From Bacteroidales bacterium (lineage in GTDB: Bacteria; Bacteroidota; Bacteroidia; Bacteroidales; Lentimicrobiaceae): DNA of 64,000 nt. Where the stretch lies: the NCBI GenBank assembly GCA_016705005.1, contig JADIZB010000034.1, forward strand, positions 124,001 through 188,000. Reading direction: 5' to 3'. Positions 53,817 through 63,140 of this stretch are shown one piece after another. Numbering within the stretch: the first letter of the stretch is position 1; each line of letters starts with the position of its first letter. The notes below the pieces were generated by a model, which saw only the letters and a list, made by a program, of their open reading frames with translations, did no database searches and was not told where the DNA came from. Position numbers and translations under genes: made by a program.

Positions 53817-55106
53817 TTATCTGGCATATTTGAAATCCTTACCGAGATAGCGGGCTGAACTACCGAGAATCTCTTCGATGCGGAGCAACTGGTTGTATTT
53901 TGCAATCCTGTCGGTACGGCTGGCAGAACCGGTTTTAATCAATCCGGTATTGAGGGCCACGGCGAGATCAGCTATCGTAGTATCTTCTGTTTCACCTGAC
54001 CGATGGCTCATCACAGCGGTATATCCGTTGCGGTAAGCCAGGTTCACTGCATCAATGGTTTCGGTAAGGCTTCCTATCTGGTTCACTTTAACAAGAATTG
54101 AATTGGCCACGCCTTTGTCGATACCCATTTGCAGTCGCTGTGAGTTGGTTACAAACAAATCATCACCAACCAGCTGAATCTTATTACCCATAACATCGGT
54201 CATCCGTTTCCAGCCATCCCAGTCATCTTCAGCCATTCCGTCCTCGATCGAAATAATGGGGTATTTATCAACCCATGTTTTCCAGTAATCCACCATCTGA
54301 GAAGGGGTTAATTTATCGCCGGTCGATTTTTTCAGGTGATAGACTTTTTCTTCTTCAATAAAATACTCTGATGATGCCGGGTCAAGGGCAAGAAAAACGT
54401 CCACGCCTGGTTTATAACCAGCTTTTTCGATGGCCTGAAGTATCACAGTAACGGCCTCTTCGTTCGATTTAAGGTTGGGAGCAAATCCGCCTTCATCACC
54501 AACATTGGTGCTGTAACCGGCATTTTTCAACACCGATTTCAGGTTATGAAATACTTCAGCGCCCATACGGAGTGCTTCGGTAAAGTTGGGTGCACCTACC
54601 GGCATGATCATGAATTCCTGAAAATCTATAGCATTGTCGGCATGTGATCCGCCATTGATGATGTTCATCATCGGAATCGGAAGTGTGTTTGCATTTACAC
54701 CACCGACATAGCGAAAAAGAAACTGGTTTGACTCCTGGGCAGCAGCATTGGCAACAGCCAGTGAAACACCGAGGATTGCATTGGCACCAAGGTTACCCTT
54801 GTTAGGTGTGCCATCAATTTCAATCATCCGGTGATCTATTTCATTCTGTTCTGATACAAGGTATCCTTTCAGTTCTTCAGCAAGAACTTTATTTACATTC
54901 TGAACAGCTTTCAGTACGCTTTTCCCGAGATAAATGCTCTTATCACCATCGCGTAGTTCAACAGCCTCATGAATACCTGTAGACGCTCCGGAGGGAACGG
55001 CTGCACGGCCCATGATTCCGTTGGTGGTGTAAACATCAACTTCAATGGTAGGGTTGCCGCGTGAATCAAGGATCTGGCGGGCAAAAATGTTAGCTATTGC
55101 ACTCAT
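53817..55106 (-). CDS. eno: Enolase (phosphopyruvate hydratase)
   Basis: A 429-residue enolase of standard length. The signatures are present: SGASTGIHEAVELRDG at the N-terminus, GGSHADNAIDFQEFMI, ISIEDGMAEDDWDGW and MSHRSGETEDTTIADLAVA (the family signature with the catalytic Lys nearby). It interconverts 2-phosphoglycerate and phosphoenolpyruvate in glycolysis. It is transcribed in the same direction as the ribosomal operon, but a terminator separates it from rplQ. Confidence 0.98.
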   Translation of the reverse strand: MSAIANIFARQILDSRGNPTIEVDVYTTNGIMGRAAVPSGASTGIHEAVELRDGDKSIYLGKSVLKAVQNVNKVLAEELKGYLVSEQNEIDHRMIEIDGTPNKGNLGANAILGVSLAVANAAAQESNQFLFRYVGGVNANTLPIPMMNIINGGSHADNAIDFQEFMIMPVGAPNFTEALRMGAEVFHNLKSVLKNAGYSTNVGDEGGFAPNLKSNEEAVTVILQAIEKAGYKPGVDVFLALDPASSEYFIEEEKVYHLKKSTGDKLTPSQMVDYWKTWVDKYPIISIEDGMAEDDWDGWKRMTDVMGNKIQLVGDDLFVTNSQRLQMGIDKGVANSILVKVNQIGSLTETIDAVNLAYRNGYTAVMSHRSGETEDTTIADLAVALNTGLIKTGSASRTDRIAKYNQLLRIEEILGSSARYLGKDFKYAR

Positions 55107-55196
55107 TTTTTTAAATTTTGATGATTATTTGTTTAACTTAGGTTTACCTGGTCAATGAGGAATTGTAAAAAATTCCAATGGTATTTAACAACAAAC

Positions 55197-55235
55197 AAAA
55201 TGAGGACAAAGTAAGAAATACTTTATCCTCATTTT
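55197..55235 (-). terminator. Terminator after rplQ, end of the ribosomal operon
   Basis: A long stem (AAAATGAGGA...AAAG with CTTT...TCCTCATTTT, 15 pairs with one mismatch) and a nine-base loop, beginning 16 bases after the rplQ stop. It separates the ribosomal/rpoA operon from eno. Confidence 0.85.
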
Positions 55236-55251
55236 GACGATCATATCAGTT

Positions 55252-55788
55252 CTACTCTTTGTTTTCAGTTGCTTCGCTGGTTGGTTCTTCCTTAACATCC
55301 TCAACAGCCGGAGCCTTGGGTGCCTTGGCAACCGGTTTTGCAGGAACAGCTTCGTCGGCCTTTGATTTTGTTGTGCGACCGCGGCGGGTTGTTTTCACCT
55401 TCGGTGCTGCTTTGGCTGCGAGCATGTTTTCGTTGAAGTCTACCAACTCCATCATACACATTTCGGCATTATCACCCAAACGGTTTCCTGTTTTCAGGAT
55501 GCGGGTGTATCCCCCGGGGCGGCTGGCTACCTTTACAGAGACTTCTCTGAATAATATGGTAACTGCTTCCTTATTCTGAAGATAACTGAACACCATCCTG
55601 CGTGAATGGGTAGAATCGTCTTTTGAACGGGTGATCAAAGGTTCAACATAACCTCTCAGAGCCTTGGCTTTTGCCAGTGTGGTGTTGATGCGTTTATGAA
55701 GAATAAGTGAAGCAGCCATGTTCGACAGCATTGCCTTGCGGTGGGCGCTCGTTCTACCAAGATGGTTGACTTTCTTTCCGTGTCTCAT
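55252..55788 (-). CDS. rplQ: 50S ribosomal protein L17 with C-terminal extension
   Basis: Residues 1-118 are the L17 core: MRHGKKVNHLGRTSAHRK, LRGYVEPLITRSK and RPGGYTRILKTGNR. A further 60 residues are rich in Ala, Lys, Pro and Glu (about 178 in all). The extension is common in Bacteroidota. It is the last gene of the alpha operon, with rpoA ending six bases upstream. Confidence 0.97.
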   Translation of the reverse strand: MRHGKKVNHLGRTSAHRKAMLSNMAASLILHKRINTTLAKAKALRGYVEPLITRSKDDSTHSRRMVFSYLQNKEAVTILFREVSVKVASRPGGYTRILKTGNRLGDNAEMCMMELVDFNENMLAAKAAPKVKTTRRGRTTKSKADEAVPAKPVAKAPKAPAVEDVKEEPTSEATENKE

Positions 55789-55793
55789 TTCAA

Positions 55794-56786
55794 TTAATCC
55801 TTATCAAGTTTATATTTTGCGATGTTCATTCCGAATTCCAGGTTTTTCGATTTCACCAGTTCTTCAAGTTCAGTAAGTGATTTCTTACCGAAATTACGGA
55901 ATTTTAAAAGGTCATTCTTATTGTAGGAAACGAGTTCGCCAAGTGTCTCAACATCAGCAGCCTTCAGGCAATTGAGTGCACGAACCGAAAGGTCCATATC
56001 GACAAGCTTGGTTTTCAGCAACTGACGGATGTGAAGTGATGTTTCATCAAATTCTTCAGTAACTGCTTTCTCTTCGGTATCGATGGTAATCTTTTCGTCA
56101 GAGAATAGCATGAAGTGATGAATCAGAATCCTGGCAGCTTCCTTCAGAGCTTCCTTCGGCTGAATAGAACCGTCGCTGGTAATATCAAGAATCAGCTTTT
56201 CGTAGTCGGTTTTCTGTTCAACGCGGAAATTCTCAATGGTAAATTTTACATTCTTTATCGGGGTGTGAATTGAATCAATTGCGATGGTTCCGAGTGGAGC
56301 ACCGGCAACTTTATTCTCTTCGGCCGGTACATATCCGCGACCTTTATCAATGGTAAGATCGATGGTTAATTTTACCGATGGTTCCATATGGCAGATTTCA
56401 ACCTCAGGGTTCAGAACCTGGAAAACTGAGAGGAATTTGTTGATATCGCCGGCTGAAAATACATCCTGTCCGGAAATGACGAGATGAACGCGCTCGCTGG
56501 TTTCAGTTTCAAGTAAACGTTTGAAACGGATTTTCTTCAGGTTCAGGATAATGTCGGTAACATCCTCAACTACACCTTTTATCGAAGAGAATTCCATGTC
56601 AACACCTTCAATTTTAATGGAGGTAATTGCGAATCCTTCAAGCGATGAAAGGAGAATCCTTCTGAGGGCATTGCCGATGGTAATTCCGAAACCTGGTTCA
56701 AGAGGCCTGAATTCAAATACGCCTTTCGAATCATCAGCTTCGATCATAATAACCTTTTCAGGCTTTTGAAATGCTAATATTGCCAT
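55794..56786 (-). CDS. rpoA: DNA-directed RNA polymerase subunit alpha
   Basis: About 330 residues from the Met at 56786 (a Met at 56822 is less likely, since family members begin at MAILAFQKPEKV). The N-terminal assembly domain (FEFRPLEPGFGITIGNALRR) and the C-terminal domain (LDMDLSVRALNCLKAADVETLGELV; LEELVKSKNLEFGM) are both complete. It nucleates RNA polymerase and contacts promoter UP elements and activators. Confidence 0.98.
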   Translation of the reverse strand: MAILAFQKPEKVIMIEADDSKGVFEFRPLEPGFGITIGNALRRILLSSLEGFAITSIKIEGVDMEFSSIKGVVEDVTDIILNLKKIRFKRLLETETSERVHLVISGQDVFSAGDINKFLSVFQVLNPEVEICHMEPSVKLTIDLTIDKGRGYVPAEENKVAGAPLGTIAIDSIHTPIKNVKFTIENFRVEQKTDYEKLILDITSDGSIQPKEALKEAARILIHHFMLFSDEKITIDTEEKAVTEEFDETSLHIRQLLKTKLVDMDLSVRALNCLKAADVETLGELVSYNKNDLLKFRNFGKKSLTELEELVKSKNLEFGMNIAKYKLDKD

Positions 56787-56830
56787 AGTTTCTTCCTCTT
56801 GTGTAATGAATTTGTTGACCAATAATACCG

Positions 56831-57436
56831 TTACTTCGAATATAACTCAACGATGAGCTGTTCTTTGATATTTTCAGGAATATCTTCACGGGCAGGAAGG
56901 CTGGCCAGTTTACCTGTCATCAGTGAGCTATCCCACTCAAGCCAGGAATAGGTATTACGTTTTGAAGCAAGAGAATTCTGAATCACTTCGAGTGATTTTG
57001 ATTTTTCCCTGACTGCAACAACGTCGCCCACTTTTACTTCATATGAAGGCACATTCACAACACTTCCGTTAACGGTTATGTGACGATGCGACACCAGCTG
57101 ACGGCCGGCACTACGAGAAGGCGCAATGCCCAAACGGAATACCACGTTGTCGAGCCTTGATTCAATAAGCTGAAGCAATACTTCACCGGTAATGCCTTTT
57201 TTACGGGTAGCTTTATGGAAAGTGTTCTTGAACTGTTTCTCAAGAATTCCATAGGTATATTTGGCTTTCTGCTTTTCCTGAAGCTGTGTACCGTATTCTG
57301 AAAGTTTTTTACGCCTTTTCGAATTTCCGTGCATACCAGGACCGTAGTTTTTCTTTTCGAAATACTTATCGGGACCGTAGATCGGATCTTTAAACTTGCG
57401 TGCAATTTTGGTTTTTGGACCTGTGTACCTGGCCAT
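56831..57436 (-). CDS. rpsD: 30S ribosomal protein S4
   Basis: A 201-residue S4. Begins MARYTGPKTKIARKF, contains YGPGMHGNSKRRK, and the S4 RNA-binding domain from LDNVVFRLGIAPSR to HITVNGSVVNVPSYEV. It initiates 30S assembly with 16S rRNA. The gene is 44 bases upstream of rpoA. Confidence 0.98.
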   Translation of the reverse strand: MARYTGPKTKIARKFKDPIYGPDKYFEKKNYGPGMHGNSKRRKKLSEYGTQLQEKQKAKYTYGILEKQFKNTFHKATRKKGITGEVLLQLIESRLDNVVFRLGIAPSRSAGRQLVSHRHITVNGSVVNVPSYEVKVGDVVAVREKSKSLEVIQNSLASKRNTYSWLEWDSSLMTGKLASLPAREDIPENIKEQLIVELYSK

Positions 57437-57546
57437 AATTACTTGTTATTTTATGATCATTTTGATTTTCTGTCAGAAGCCTGTACCGTGTTGAATAACA
57501 AACATCCTGCGAAAGTATTTCCACGGCAAAGACAGTCAATGGGTTG

Positions 57547-57936
57547 TTATACCCTTCTCCTTTTGGGAGGACGGCAACCATTGTGTGGCAATGGAGTAAC
57601 ATCCATAATTTCAGTAACTTCAATACCTGAAGAGTGGATGGTACGAATGGCTGATTCCCTGCCTGATCCTGGTCCTTTAACAAATACCTTGACCTTGCGA
57701 AGGCCTGCATCATAGGCTACTTTTGAACAATCGGTAGCAGCCATCTGAGCAGCATAAGGGGTATTTTTCTTCGATCCCCTGAATCCCATTTTTCCGGCTG
57801 ATGCCCAACTGATTACCTGTCCGGCATTGTTGGTAAGGGAAATAATGATATTGTTGAACGAAGCGGTAACGTAAGCACGCCCGATAGGATCAACTTTAAC
57901 GATTTTTTTCTTTGATGTTTTAGCAGTTTTTGCCAT
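57547..57936 (-). CDS. rpsK: 30S ribosomal protein S11
   Basis: A 129-residue S11 with GRAYVTASFNNIIISLT, VISWASAGKMGFRGSKK and the terminal PHNGCRPPKRRRV. It is followed by a 110-base gap before rpsD, larger than usual for this operon; no gene is in that gap. It shapes the platform of the small subunit. Confidence 0.98.
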   Translation of the reverse strand: MAKTAKTSKKKIVKVDPIGRAYVTASFNNIIISLTNNAGQVISWASAGKMGFRGSKKNTPYAAQMAATDCSKVAYDAGLRKVKVFVKGPGSGRESAIRTIHSSGIEVTEIMDVTPLPHNGCRPPKRRRV

Positions 57937-57991
57937 AACAATATTTTTTCGACAATTCGTTTTGTTATTACTCTGAGACCCGGCCTAATTC

Positions 57992-58372
57992 TTAGCCTTT
58001 GGTTGCTTTCTTCTTGTTGGCAACGGTTTTCTTCTTTCCTTTACGGGTACGGGCATTGTTTTTGGTACTCTGTCCACGCAGTGGAAGACCAAGACGATGC
58101 CTGATGCCACGGTAGCAACCAATATCCATCAGTCGCTTGATGTTAGTCTGAACTTCGGTGCGAAGGGCTCCCTCTACTTTAAACTGATCGCCGATGATCG
58201 TACGGATAGCATTCTGCTCATCGTCGTTCCAGTCCTGTACTTTCTTATTGAAATCAACACCAGCGGTTTTCAGAATTTTCTGAGCCGTGCTGCGTCCAAT
58301 ACCGTAAATATAGGTCAGCCCTATTTCGCCTCTTTTGTTTTTGGGTAAGTCAATACCAGCAATACGTGCCAT
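57992..58372 (-). CDS. rpsM: 30S ribosomal protein S13
   Basis: A 126-residue S13. It begins MARIAGIDLPKNKRGEIG, includes YIYGIGRSTAQKIL and GIRHRLGLPLRGQSTKNNA, and ends in a Lys-rich tail that contacts tRNA in the P site. The stop of rpmJ is 30 bases upstream and rpsK follows 55 bases downstream. Confidence 0.98.
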   Translation of the reverse strand: MARIAGIDLPKNKRGEIGLTYIYGIGRSTAQKILKTAGVDFNKKVQDWNDDEQNAIRTIIGDQFKVEGALRTEVQTNIKRLMDIGCYRGIRHRLGLPLRGQSTKNNARTRKGKKKTVANKKKATKG

Positions 58373-58402
58373 ATATTGTTTTATTATTTGAAGTTAATTC
58401 AA

Positions 58403-58519
58403 TTATCCTTGCCTTTGTTTGTACTTGGGGTTCTTTTTGTTGATAATGTACAAGCGCCCCTTCCTTCTGACGATCTTGCAGTCAGGCGTTCTCTTCTTGA
58501 CAGATGCTCTTACTTTCAT
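58403..58519 (-). CDS. rpmJ: 50S ribosomal protein L36, zinc-free type
   Basis: A 38-residue gene, easily missed because it is short. It starts ATG at 58519, stops TAA at 58403 and encodes MKVRASVKKRTPDCK, then the basic RRKGRLYIINKKNPKY part. Only one cysteine remains (Cys14) of the four zinc ligands of the classical form, so this is a zinc-independent L36. It lies between infA and rpsM. Confidence 0.96.
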   Translation of the reverse strand: MKVRASVKKRTPDCKIVRRKGRLYIINKKNPKYKQRQG

Positions 58520-58536
58520 TTTTCCAGGATTGTTTG

Positions 58537-58755
58537 TTATTTGTATCTGAAAATTATTCTTCCTTTTGACAGGTCGTACGGCGACATTTCAAGTTTTACC
58601 TTGTCTCCGGGTAGAATCTTGATGTAGTGCATCCTCATTTTTCCCGAAATGTGGGCAATGATGATGTGCCCATTCTCAAGCTCAACACGGAACATAGCGT
58701 TACCCAATGATTCGGTAACGGTTCCGTCCTGTTCTATCGAAATCTGTTTCGCCAT
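58537..58755 (-). CDS. infA: Translation initiation factor IF-1
   Basis: A 72-residue IF-1 (OB fold) with SGKMRMHYIKILPGDKVKLE and MSPYDLSKGRI. It binds the A site of the 30S subunit at initiation. Its start codon abuts the stop of map (58756), so the two are translationally coupled. Confidence 0.97.
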   Translation of the reverse strand: MAKQISIEQDGTVTESLGNAMFRVELENGHIIIAHISGKMRMHYIKILPGDKVKLEMSPYDLSKGRIIFRYK

Positions 58756-59547
58756 TTATTCGTTTGTTATTGTGTTTGATCTCAGTACTTCTTCAATCTC
58801 ATCGAAAGAAGACAGAATTTCGGTTTTACCCTCTTTAATTGCAATGGCATGCTCAAAATGCGCGGATGGCTGCCTGTCAGCTGTTCTGATGGTCCATCCA
58901 TCTTTCTCCTGCACCACCTGCCGTCGCCCGAGGTTGATCATCGGTTCGATGCAGATAACCATTCCCGGTTGAAGCATTGCACCCACGCCCCGTTTCCCGT
59001 AGTTGGGAACCTCTGGCTTTTCGTGCAGGTGTCGTCCCAGTCCATGGCCAACCAGATCACGGACAACCGAATATCCAAAACCTTCAACGAAGGTCTGTAT
59101 TTCGTATCCGATATCGCCGGTCCGCTTTCCGGATTTTGCAACACCAATGCCCCTGTATAACGATTCTTTTGTGCGTTCCATCAGCAACCTGACTTCTTCA
59201 CTGACCTCGCCTACTGCAAATGAGTAAGCTGAATCACCATAAAAACCATTCATAATTACGCCGCAATCAACCGAAACAAGATCCCCGTCATGCAATTCGA
59301 GATTTCCCGGAATGCCATGCACCACCACTTCATTAACCGAGATACAAAGGGTTGCGGGGAAACCGCCATATCCTTTGAAACCTGGAACCGCACGATGGTC
59401 GCGGATAAATGTTTCTGCGATTTTGTCAAGCTCCCCGGTTGTAACTCCGGGTTTAATATGCCTGGCAACTTCGGCTAGGGTTTTACCAACAAGTAAAGAA
59501 CTTAACCTTATTAACTCTATCTCTTCGTCAGTCTTATAATGGATCAT
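58756..59547 (-). CDS. map: Type I methionine aminopeptidase
   Basis: A 263-residue enzyme. The metal ligands Asp, Asp, His, Glu and Glu lie in the motifs VSVDCG, YGDSAYSF, GHGLGRHLHEKP, CIEPMINLG and the HFEHAIAI region. It removes the initiator Met from nascent proteins. It sits between secY and infA, as in many bacteria. Confidence 0.97.
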   Translation of the reverse strand: MIHYKTDEEIELIRLSSLLVGKTLAEVARHIKPGVTTGELDKIAETFIRDHRAVPGFKGYGGFPATLCISVNEVVVHGIPGNLELHDGDLVSVDCGVIMNGFYGDSAYSFAVGEVSEEVRLLMERTKESLYRGIGVAKSGKRTGDIGYEIQTFVEGFGYSVVRDLVGHGLGRHLHEKPEVPNYGKRGVGAMLQPGMVICIEPMINLGRRQVVQEKDGWTIRTADRQPSAHFEHAIAIKEGKTEILSSFDEIEEVLRSNTITNE

Positions 59548-59578
59548 TCTACTGAATTCAAACCAGTAACTGATGCAA

Positions 59579-60937
59579 TTAGCTCATATTGACAGATGAA
59601 CGGCCTTTGATACGACCTGACTTTGTCAGACCATCGTAATGCCTCATCAGCAAATGACTTTCAACCTGCTGTAATGTATCCAGAACAACACCCACAAGAA
59701 TCAGCAGGGAAGTACCACCATAGAAGTTGGCAAACTGCTGCGTTATTCCGATGTTTCCGACAAGCGAAGGCATGATGGCCACAAAAGCAAGGAACAAGGA
59801 ACCGGGCAATGTAATTCTCGACATAATCTGATCAATGAAATCGGCGGTTTTCTTACCGGGTTTCACACCTGGAATAAAACCGTTGTTCTTTTTCATATCC
59901 TCTGCCATCTGATTCGGATTGATCGTAATGGCTGTATAGAAGTAGGTAAAAACGATGATAAGCAGTGCAAATACAAAGTTATACCAGAAACCGTTAACAT
60001 TGGTAAACGTAGCAGCGAAACCTGACAGTGCTTCTGACTGGGCAAAGCCTGCAAGTGTAAGGGGCAGAAACATGATTGCCTGGGCAAAAATGATCGGCAT
60101 AACACCGGCTGCATTTACTTTGAGCGGAATATACTGTCTTACGCCACCGTATTGCTTATTACCGACAATACGTTTTGCATATTGAACAGGTATTTTACGG
60201 GTACCCTGAACCAGAAGTATACTGATAAGGATGACTCCCACAAGAACGGCAAGTTCAACGATAAAAATTACCAATCCACCACCTTTCTGCTCCATACGTG
60301 AAACAAGTTCACCGAAGAGTGCAAAAGGAAGACGGGCAATAATACCAATCATAATGATCAGGGAGATACCGTTGCCGATACCTTTGTCGGTAATTCGCTC
60401 ACCGAGCCACATTACAAACAGGGTTCCTGAGATAAGAATGATTACAGATGAAACCCAGAAAAACGTCGTTGGTGAAGTAACTGCAGGGTCAAACGGGGTG
60501 ATGGCTGAAGCCGGCAACTGTGAAACCAGGTTGGCAATGTATCCGGGGGCCTGAAAGCCCGTGATCACTACCGTAAGGTAACGTGTAATCTGGTTGATTT
60601 TCTTACGTCCGCTTTCTCCCTCTTTCTGCAGTTTCTGGAAGTAGGGAATAGCCATTCCCAGCAACTGTACAACGATGGATGCAGAGATATAGGGCATGAT
60701 ACCCAAAGCAAAGATGGAAGCATTGGAGAATGCACCCCCCGAGAACATATTCAGCAGTCCGAGGAGACCACCGCTTGTCTGGTTCTGAAGATTTGCCAGT
60801 TGGTTTGGATCAACCCCTGGAAGCACAACATAAGAACCAAGCCTGTAAAGAAGCACGATACCAATGGTGTACCCGATACGCTTCCGAAGCTCGTCGATCT
60901 TATATATGTTCCGTATAGTCTGAATTAGTCTTTTCAT
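59579..60937 (-). CDS. secY: Protein translocase subunit SecY
   Basis: A 452-residue, ten-helix membrane protein: IGYTIGIVLLYRLGSYVVLPGV at the first helix, GESGRKKINQITRYLT, the cytosolic loop YAKRIVGNKQYGGVRQYIPLK and the late helix region near KKNNGFIPGVKPG. It is the channel of the Sec translocon, the entry path of every T9SS and fibre protein predicted here. It starts seven bases before the end of rplO. Confidence 0.98.
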   Translation of the reverse strand: MKRLIQTIRNIYKIDELRKRIGYTIGIVLLYRLGSYVVLPGVDPNQLANLQNQTSGGLLGLLNMFSGGAFSNASIFALGIMPYISASIVVQLLGMAIPYFQKLQKEGESGRKKINQITRYLTVVITGFQAPGYIANLVSQLPASAITPFDPAVTSPTTFFWVSSVIILISGTLFVMWLGERITDKGIGNGISLIIMIGIIARLPFALFGELVSRMEQKGGGLVIFIVELAVLVGVILISILLVQGTRKIPVQYAKRIVGNKQYGGVRQYIPLKVNAAGVMPIIFAQAIMFLPLTLAGFAQSEALSGFAATFTNVNGFWYNFVFALLIIVFTYFYTAITINPNQMAEDMKKNNGFIPGVKPGKKTADFIDQIMSRITLPGSLFLAFVAIMPSLVGNIGITQQFANFYGGTSLLILVGVVLDTLQQVESHLLMRHYDGLTKSGRIKGRSSVNMS

Positions 60938-60944
60938 CTAAAGT

Positions 60945-61391
60945 TTAGATTTTGATTGCCTGACCACCTTTTGATTCAATCGCCTTAACAGCAGAAGCTG
61001 AGAAAGCATGGGCTTTAACTTCAACCTTTGCGCTGAGTTCGCCACGACCAAGAACCTTGATCCTGTCGTTTTTTGAAGCCAGTCCGTGCTCGACGAAAAC
61101 TTCCATATCGATCACCTCTTTACTTAATGAAGAAGCAAGCATCTGGATTACATCGAGGTTTACGCCGCGATATTCAACACGGTTGATGTTGTTAAAACCG
61201 AACTTGGGTAAACGTCTGTAGATGGGCATCTGTCCGCCTTCAAAACCAAAACGCCTGCTGTAGCCCGAACGCGATTTCTGTCCCTTGTGACCACGGGTTG
61301 CAGTTCCACCACCGCCCGATCCTTGTCCGCGCCCAATCCTTTTGCTTGATTTTGTTGAGCCTTTAGCCGGTTTAAGATTACTTAAATCCAT
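60945..61391 (-). CDS. rplO: 50S ribosomal protein L15
   Basis: A 148-residue L15: MDLSNLKPAKGSTKSSKR, the Gly-rich GRGQGSGGGGTATRGHKGQK, RRFGFEGGQMPIYRRLPK and the conserved end SKGGQAIKI. It is a late-assembly 50S protein. It lies between rpmD and secY. Confidence 0.97.
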   Translation of the reverse strand: MDLSNLKPAKGSTKSSKRIGRGQGSGGGGTATRGHKGQKSRSGYSRRFGFEGGQMPIYRRLPKFGFNNINRVEYRGVNLDVIQMLASSLSKEVIDMEVFVEHGLASKNDRIKVLGRGELSAKVEVKAHAFSASAVKAIESKGGQAIKI

Positions 61392-61421
61392 AATGTCTTT
61401 CCGATTAACGTTGTATATTAA

Positions 61422-61601
61422 TTAGATTTCTTCAACTTTAAGAAGGTGATTGATCTTAGCGATCATACCTTCGATCTGTGGGGTTGCAACCACTTCAACC
61501 GGGCGACCCATTCTTGAAATGCCCAGGGCTTTCAGGGTGCGCTTCTGGCGTTCGGGCTGTTTGATCCCGCTTTTTATCTGTGTAACTCTCAGTTTTTTCA
61601 T
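61422..61601 (-). CDS. rpmD: 50S ribosomal protein L30
   Basis: The gene starts at 61601 (MKKLRVTQIKSGIKQPERQK), giving 59 residues, the normal length. The frame is open 29 codons further upstream, but that part overlaps rpsE and does not resemble L30. The C-terminus, GMIAKINHLLKVEE, is typical. Confidence 0.95.
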   Translation of the reverse strand: MKKLRVTQIKSGIKQPERQKRTLKALGISRMGRPVEVVATPQIEGMIAKINHLLKVEEI

Positions 61602-61626
61602 CTTGCTATATATTAACGGTGGTTTA

Positions 61627-62145
61627 TTACCCGTTGAACACCTTGCTGAGGTCAATCCCGCGAAGCTGGGCAATGGTATAAGCATCACGCATATTTACCA
61701 GCGCATCGATGGTAGCTTTAACTACACTATGCGGATTTGATGAACCTTTTGATTTAGCCAGCACATCCTTTACACCAACGCTTTCAAGTACAGCGCGCAT
61801 AGCGCCACCAGCGATTACTCCGGTTCCGGGAGCAGCCGGTTTCAGGAACACGAGGGCTCCGCCGTATTTTCCAAGTTGTTCGTGAGGAATGGTACCTTTC
61901 AGTACGGGTACTTTCACCAGGTTTTTCTTGGCATCGTCAACACCTTTGGCGATGGCAGCTGTAACTTCCTTGGCCTTGCCAAGTCCGTATCCGACCACAC
62001 CATTTTCATTTCCAACTACAACGATAGCTGAGAAACTGAAGGTACGACCCCCCTTGGTAACTTTAGTAACCCTCTGTATGCTTACCAGCCTGTCTTTGAA
62101 TTCAATTTCGCTGGATTTTACTCTTTTGATGTTTGCGTTTGCCAT
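61627..62145 (-). CDS. rpsE: 30S ribosomal protein S5
   Basis: A 172-residue S5 with FKDRLVSIQRVTKVTKGGRT at the double-stranded RNA-binding part, GKAKEVTAAIAKGVDDAKK, AAPGTGVIAGGAMRAVLE and a C-terminal LVNMRDAYTIAQLRG. It acts in decoding accuracy at the mRNA entry site. Confidence 0.97.
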   Translation of the reverse strand: MANANIKRVKSSEIEFKDRLVSIQRVTKVTKGGRTFSFSAIVVVGNENGVVGYGLGKAKEVTAAIAKGVDDAKKNLVKVPVLKGTIPHEQLGKYGGALVFLKPAAPGTGVIAGGAMRAVLESVGVKDVLAKSKGSSNPHSVVKATIDALVNMRDAYTIAQLRGIDLSKVFNG

Positions 62146-62150
62146 TTCCT

Positions 62151-62513
62151 TTAAAATTTAAGGCCACCTTCCCTTGCAGCATCTGCCAGGGATTTGATTC
62201 TACCATGATATAAGTACCCGTTGCGATCGAAAACTACATTTTCGATGCCTGCTTCAAGCGCACGTTTGGCTATCATCTGGCCGACCAGTTTAGCCTGTTC
62301 GATTTTGGCAATCGGGGTTCCCGAAACTTCAGGAGTACGTGACGATGCAGAAACAAGCGTTTTACCATCCAGGTCGTTGATGATCTGGGCATAAATCTGT
62401 TTGTTGCTTCTGAATACTGTCAACCGTGGCTTCTCGGGTGAGCCGGTAACTACTTTCCGGACTCTGAGTTTGATCCTGTGCCTTCTGTATTCTTTTCTGT
62501 TCTTAATAGCCAT
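62151..62513 (-). CDS. rplR: 50S ribosomal protein L18
   Basis: A 120-residue L18: MAIKNRKEYRRHRIKLRVRK, GSPEKPRLTVFRSNKQIYAQII and the end FDRNGYLYHGRIKSLADAA. It binds 5S rRNA with L5, whose gene is at the right edge. It begins five bases before the rpsE end. Confidence 0.97.
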   Translation of the reverse strand: MAIKNRKEYRRHRIKLRVRKVVTGSPEKPRLTVFRSNKQIYAQIINDLDGKTLVSASSRTPEVSGTPIAKIEQAKLVGQMIAKRALEAGIENVVFDRNGYLYHGRIKSLADAAREGGLKF

Positions 62514-62564
62514 CCTTATCTTAGGAATTAGCCCGGAAAATCCGGGATTGGTTTATGTTAAATG

Positions 62565-63122
62565 TTATTTGTCAGATGCTGATTTACCGGCTTTCTTCTT
62601 AACAACCTCGCCCATAAAGCGGATACCTTTACCTTTATATGGTTCAGGCTTACGCAGCGAACGGATCTTGGCAGCTACCTGTCCGATCAGTTGCTTGTCG
62701 TATGATTTCAGGGTGATGGTAGGGTTCTTTCCCCTTTCGGCTGCTGTTTCAACACTTACTTCAGCAGGCATTTCAAAGAAGATACTGTGTGAATATCCAA
62801 GTGCAAGTTCAAGCAGGTTTCCTGTAGCAGTGGCTTTGTAACCAACACCCACCAACTCCTGAACCACTGTAAATCCGTCCGAAACACCTTTAACCATATT
62901 GGCGAGCAGTGAGCGGTAAAGACCATGTTTAGATCTGACATCCTGGGTTTCATTGGCCCTGACAACCAGCAACTGCGATCCTTCAACCTGAATGGTTACA
63001 TTGGGGTCGATCTGCTGTGTGAGTTGACCAAGCTTTCCTTTAACGGTTACCAGATTAGCATCCGTCACCGTAATCTGTACTCCGGCCGGAATCACGATTG
63101 GCATTTTTCCTATTCTCGACAT
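62565..63122 (-). CDS. rplF: 50S ribosomal protein L6
   Basis: A 185-residue L6: MSRIGKMPIVIPAGVQITV, the repeat-fold GYSHSIFFEMPAEV, and the C-terminal EPYKGKGIRFMGEVVKKKAGK. It is a peripheral 50S protein near the elongation-factor site. Confidence 0.97.
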   Translation of the reverse strand: MSRIGKMPIVIPAGVQITVTDANLVTVKGKLGQLTQQIDPNVTIQVEGSQLLVVRANETQDVRSKHGLYRSLLANMVKGVSDGFTVVQELVGVGYKATATGNLLELALGYSHSIFFEMPAEVSVETAAERGKNPTITLKSYDKQLIGQVAAKIRSLRKPEPYKGKGIRFMGEVVKKKAGKSASDK

Positions 63123-63140
63123 TGTAGAAATCTCCTCTTT

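Noticed and set aside
57390..57713. 107-codon minus frame across the rpsK-rpsD gap
   Set aside because: Overlaps rpsK in another frame and has no family; S11 is the real gene.
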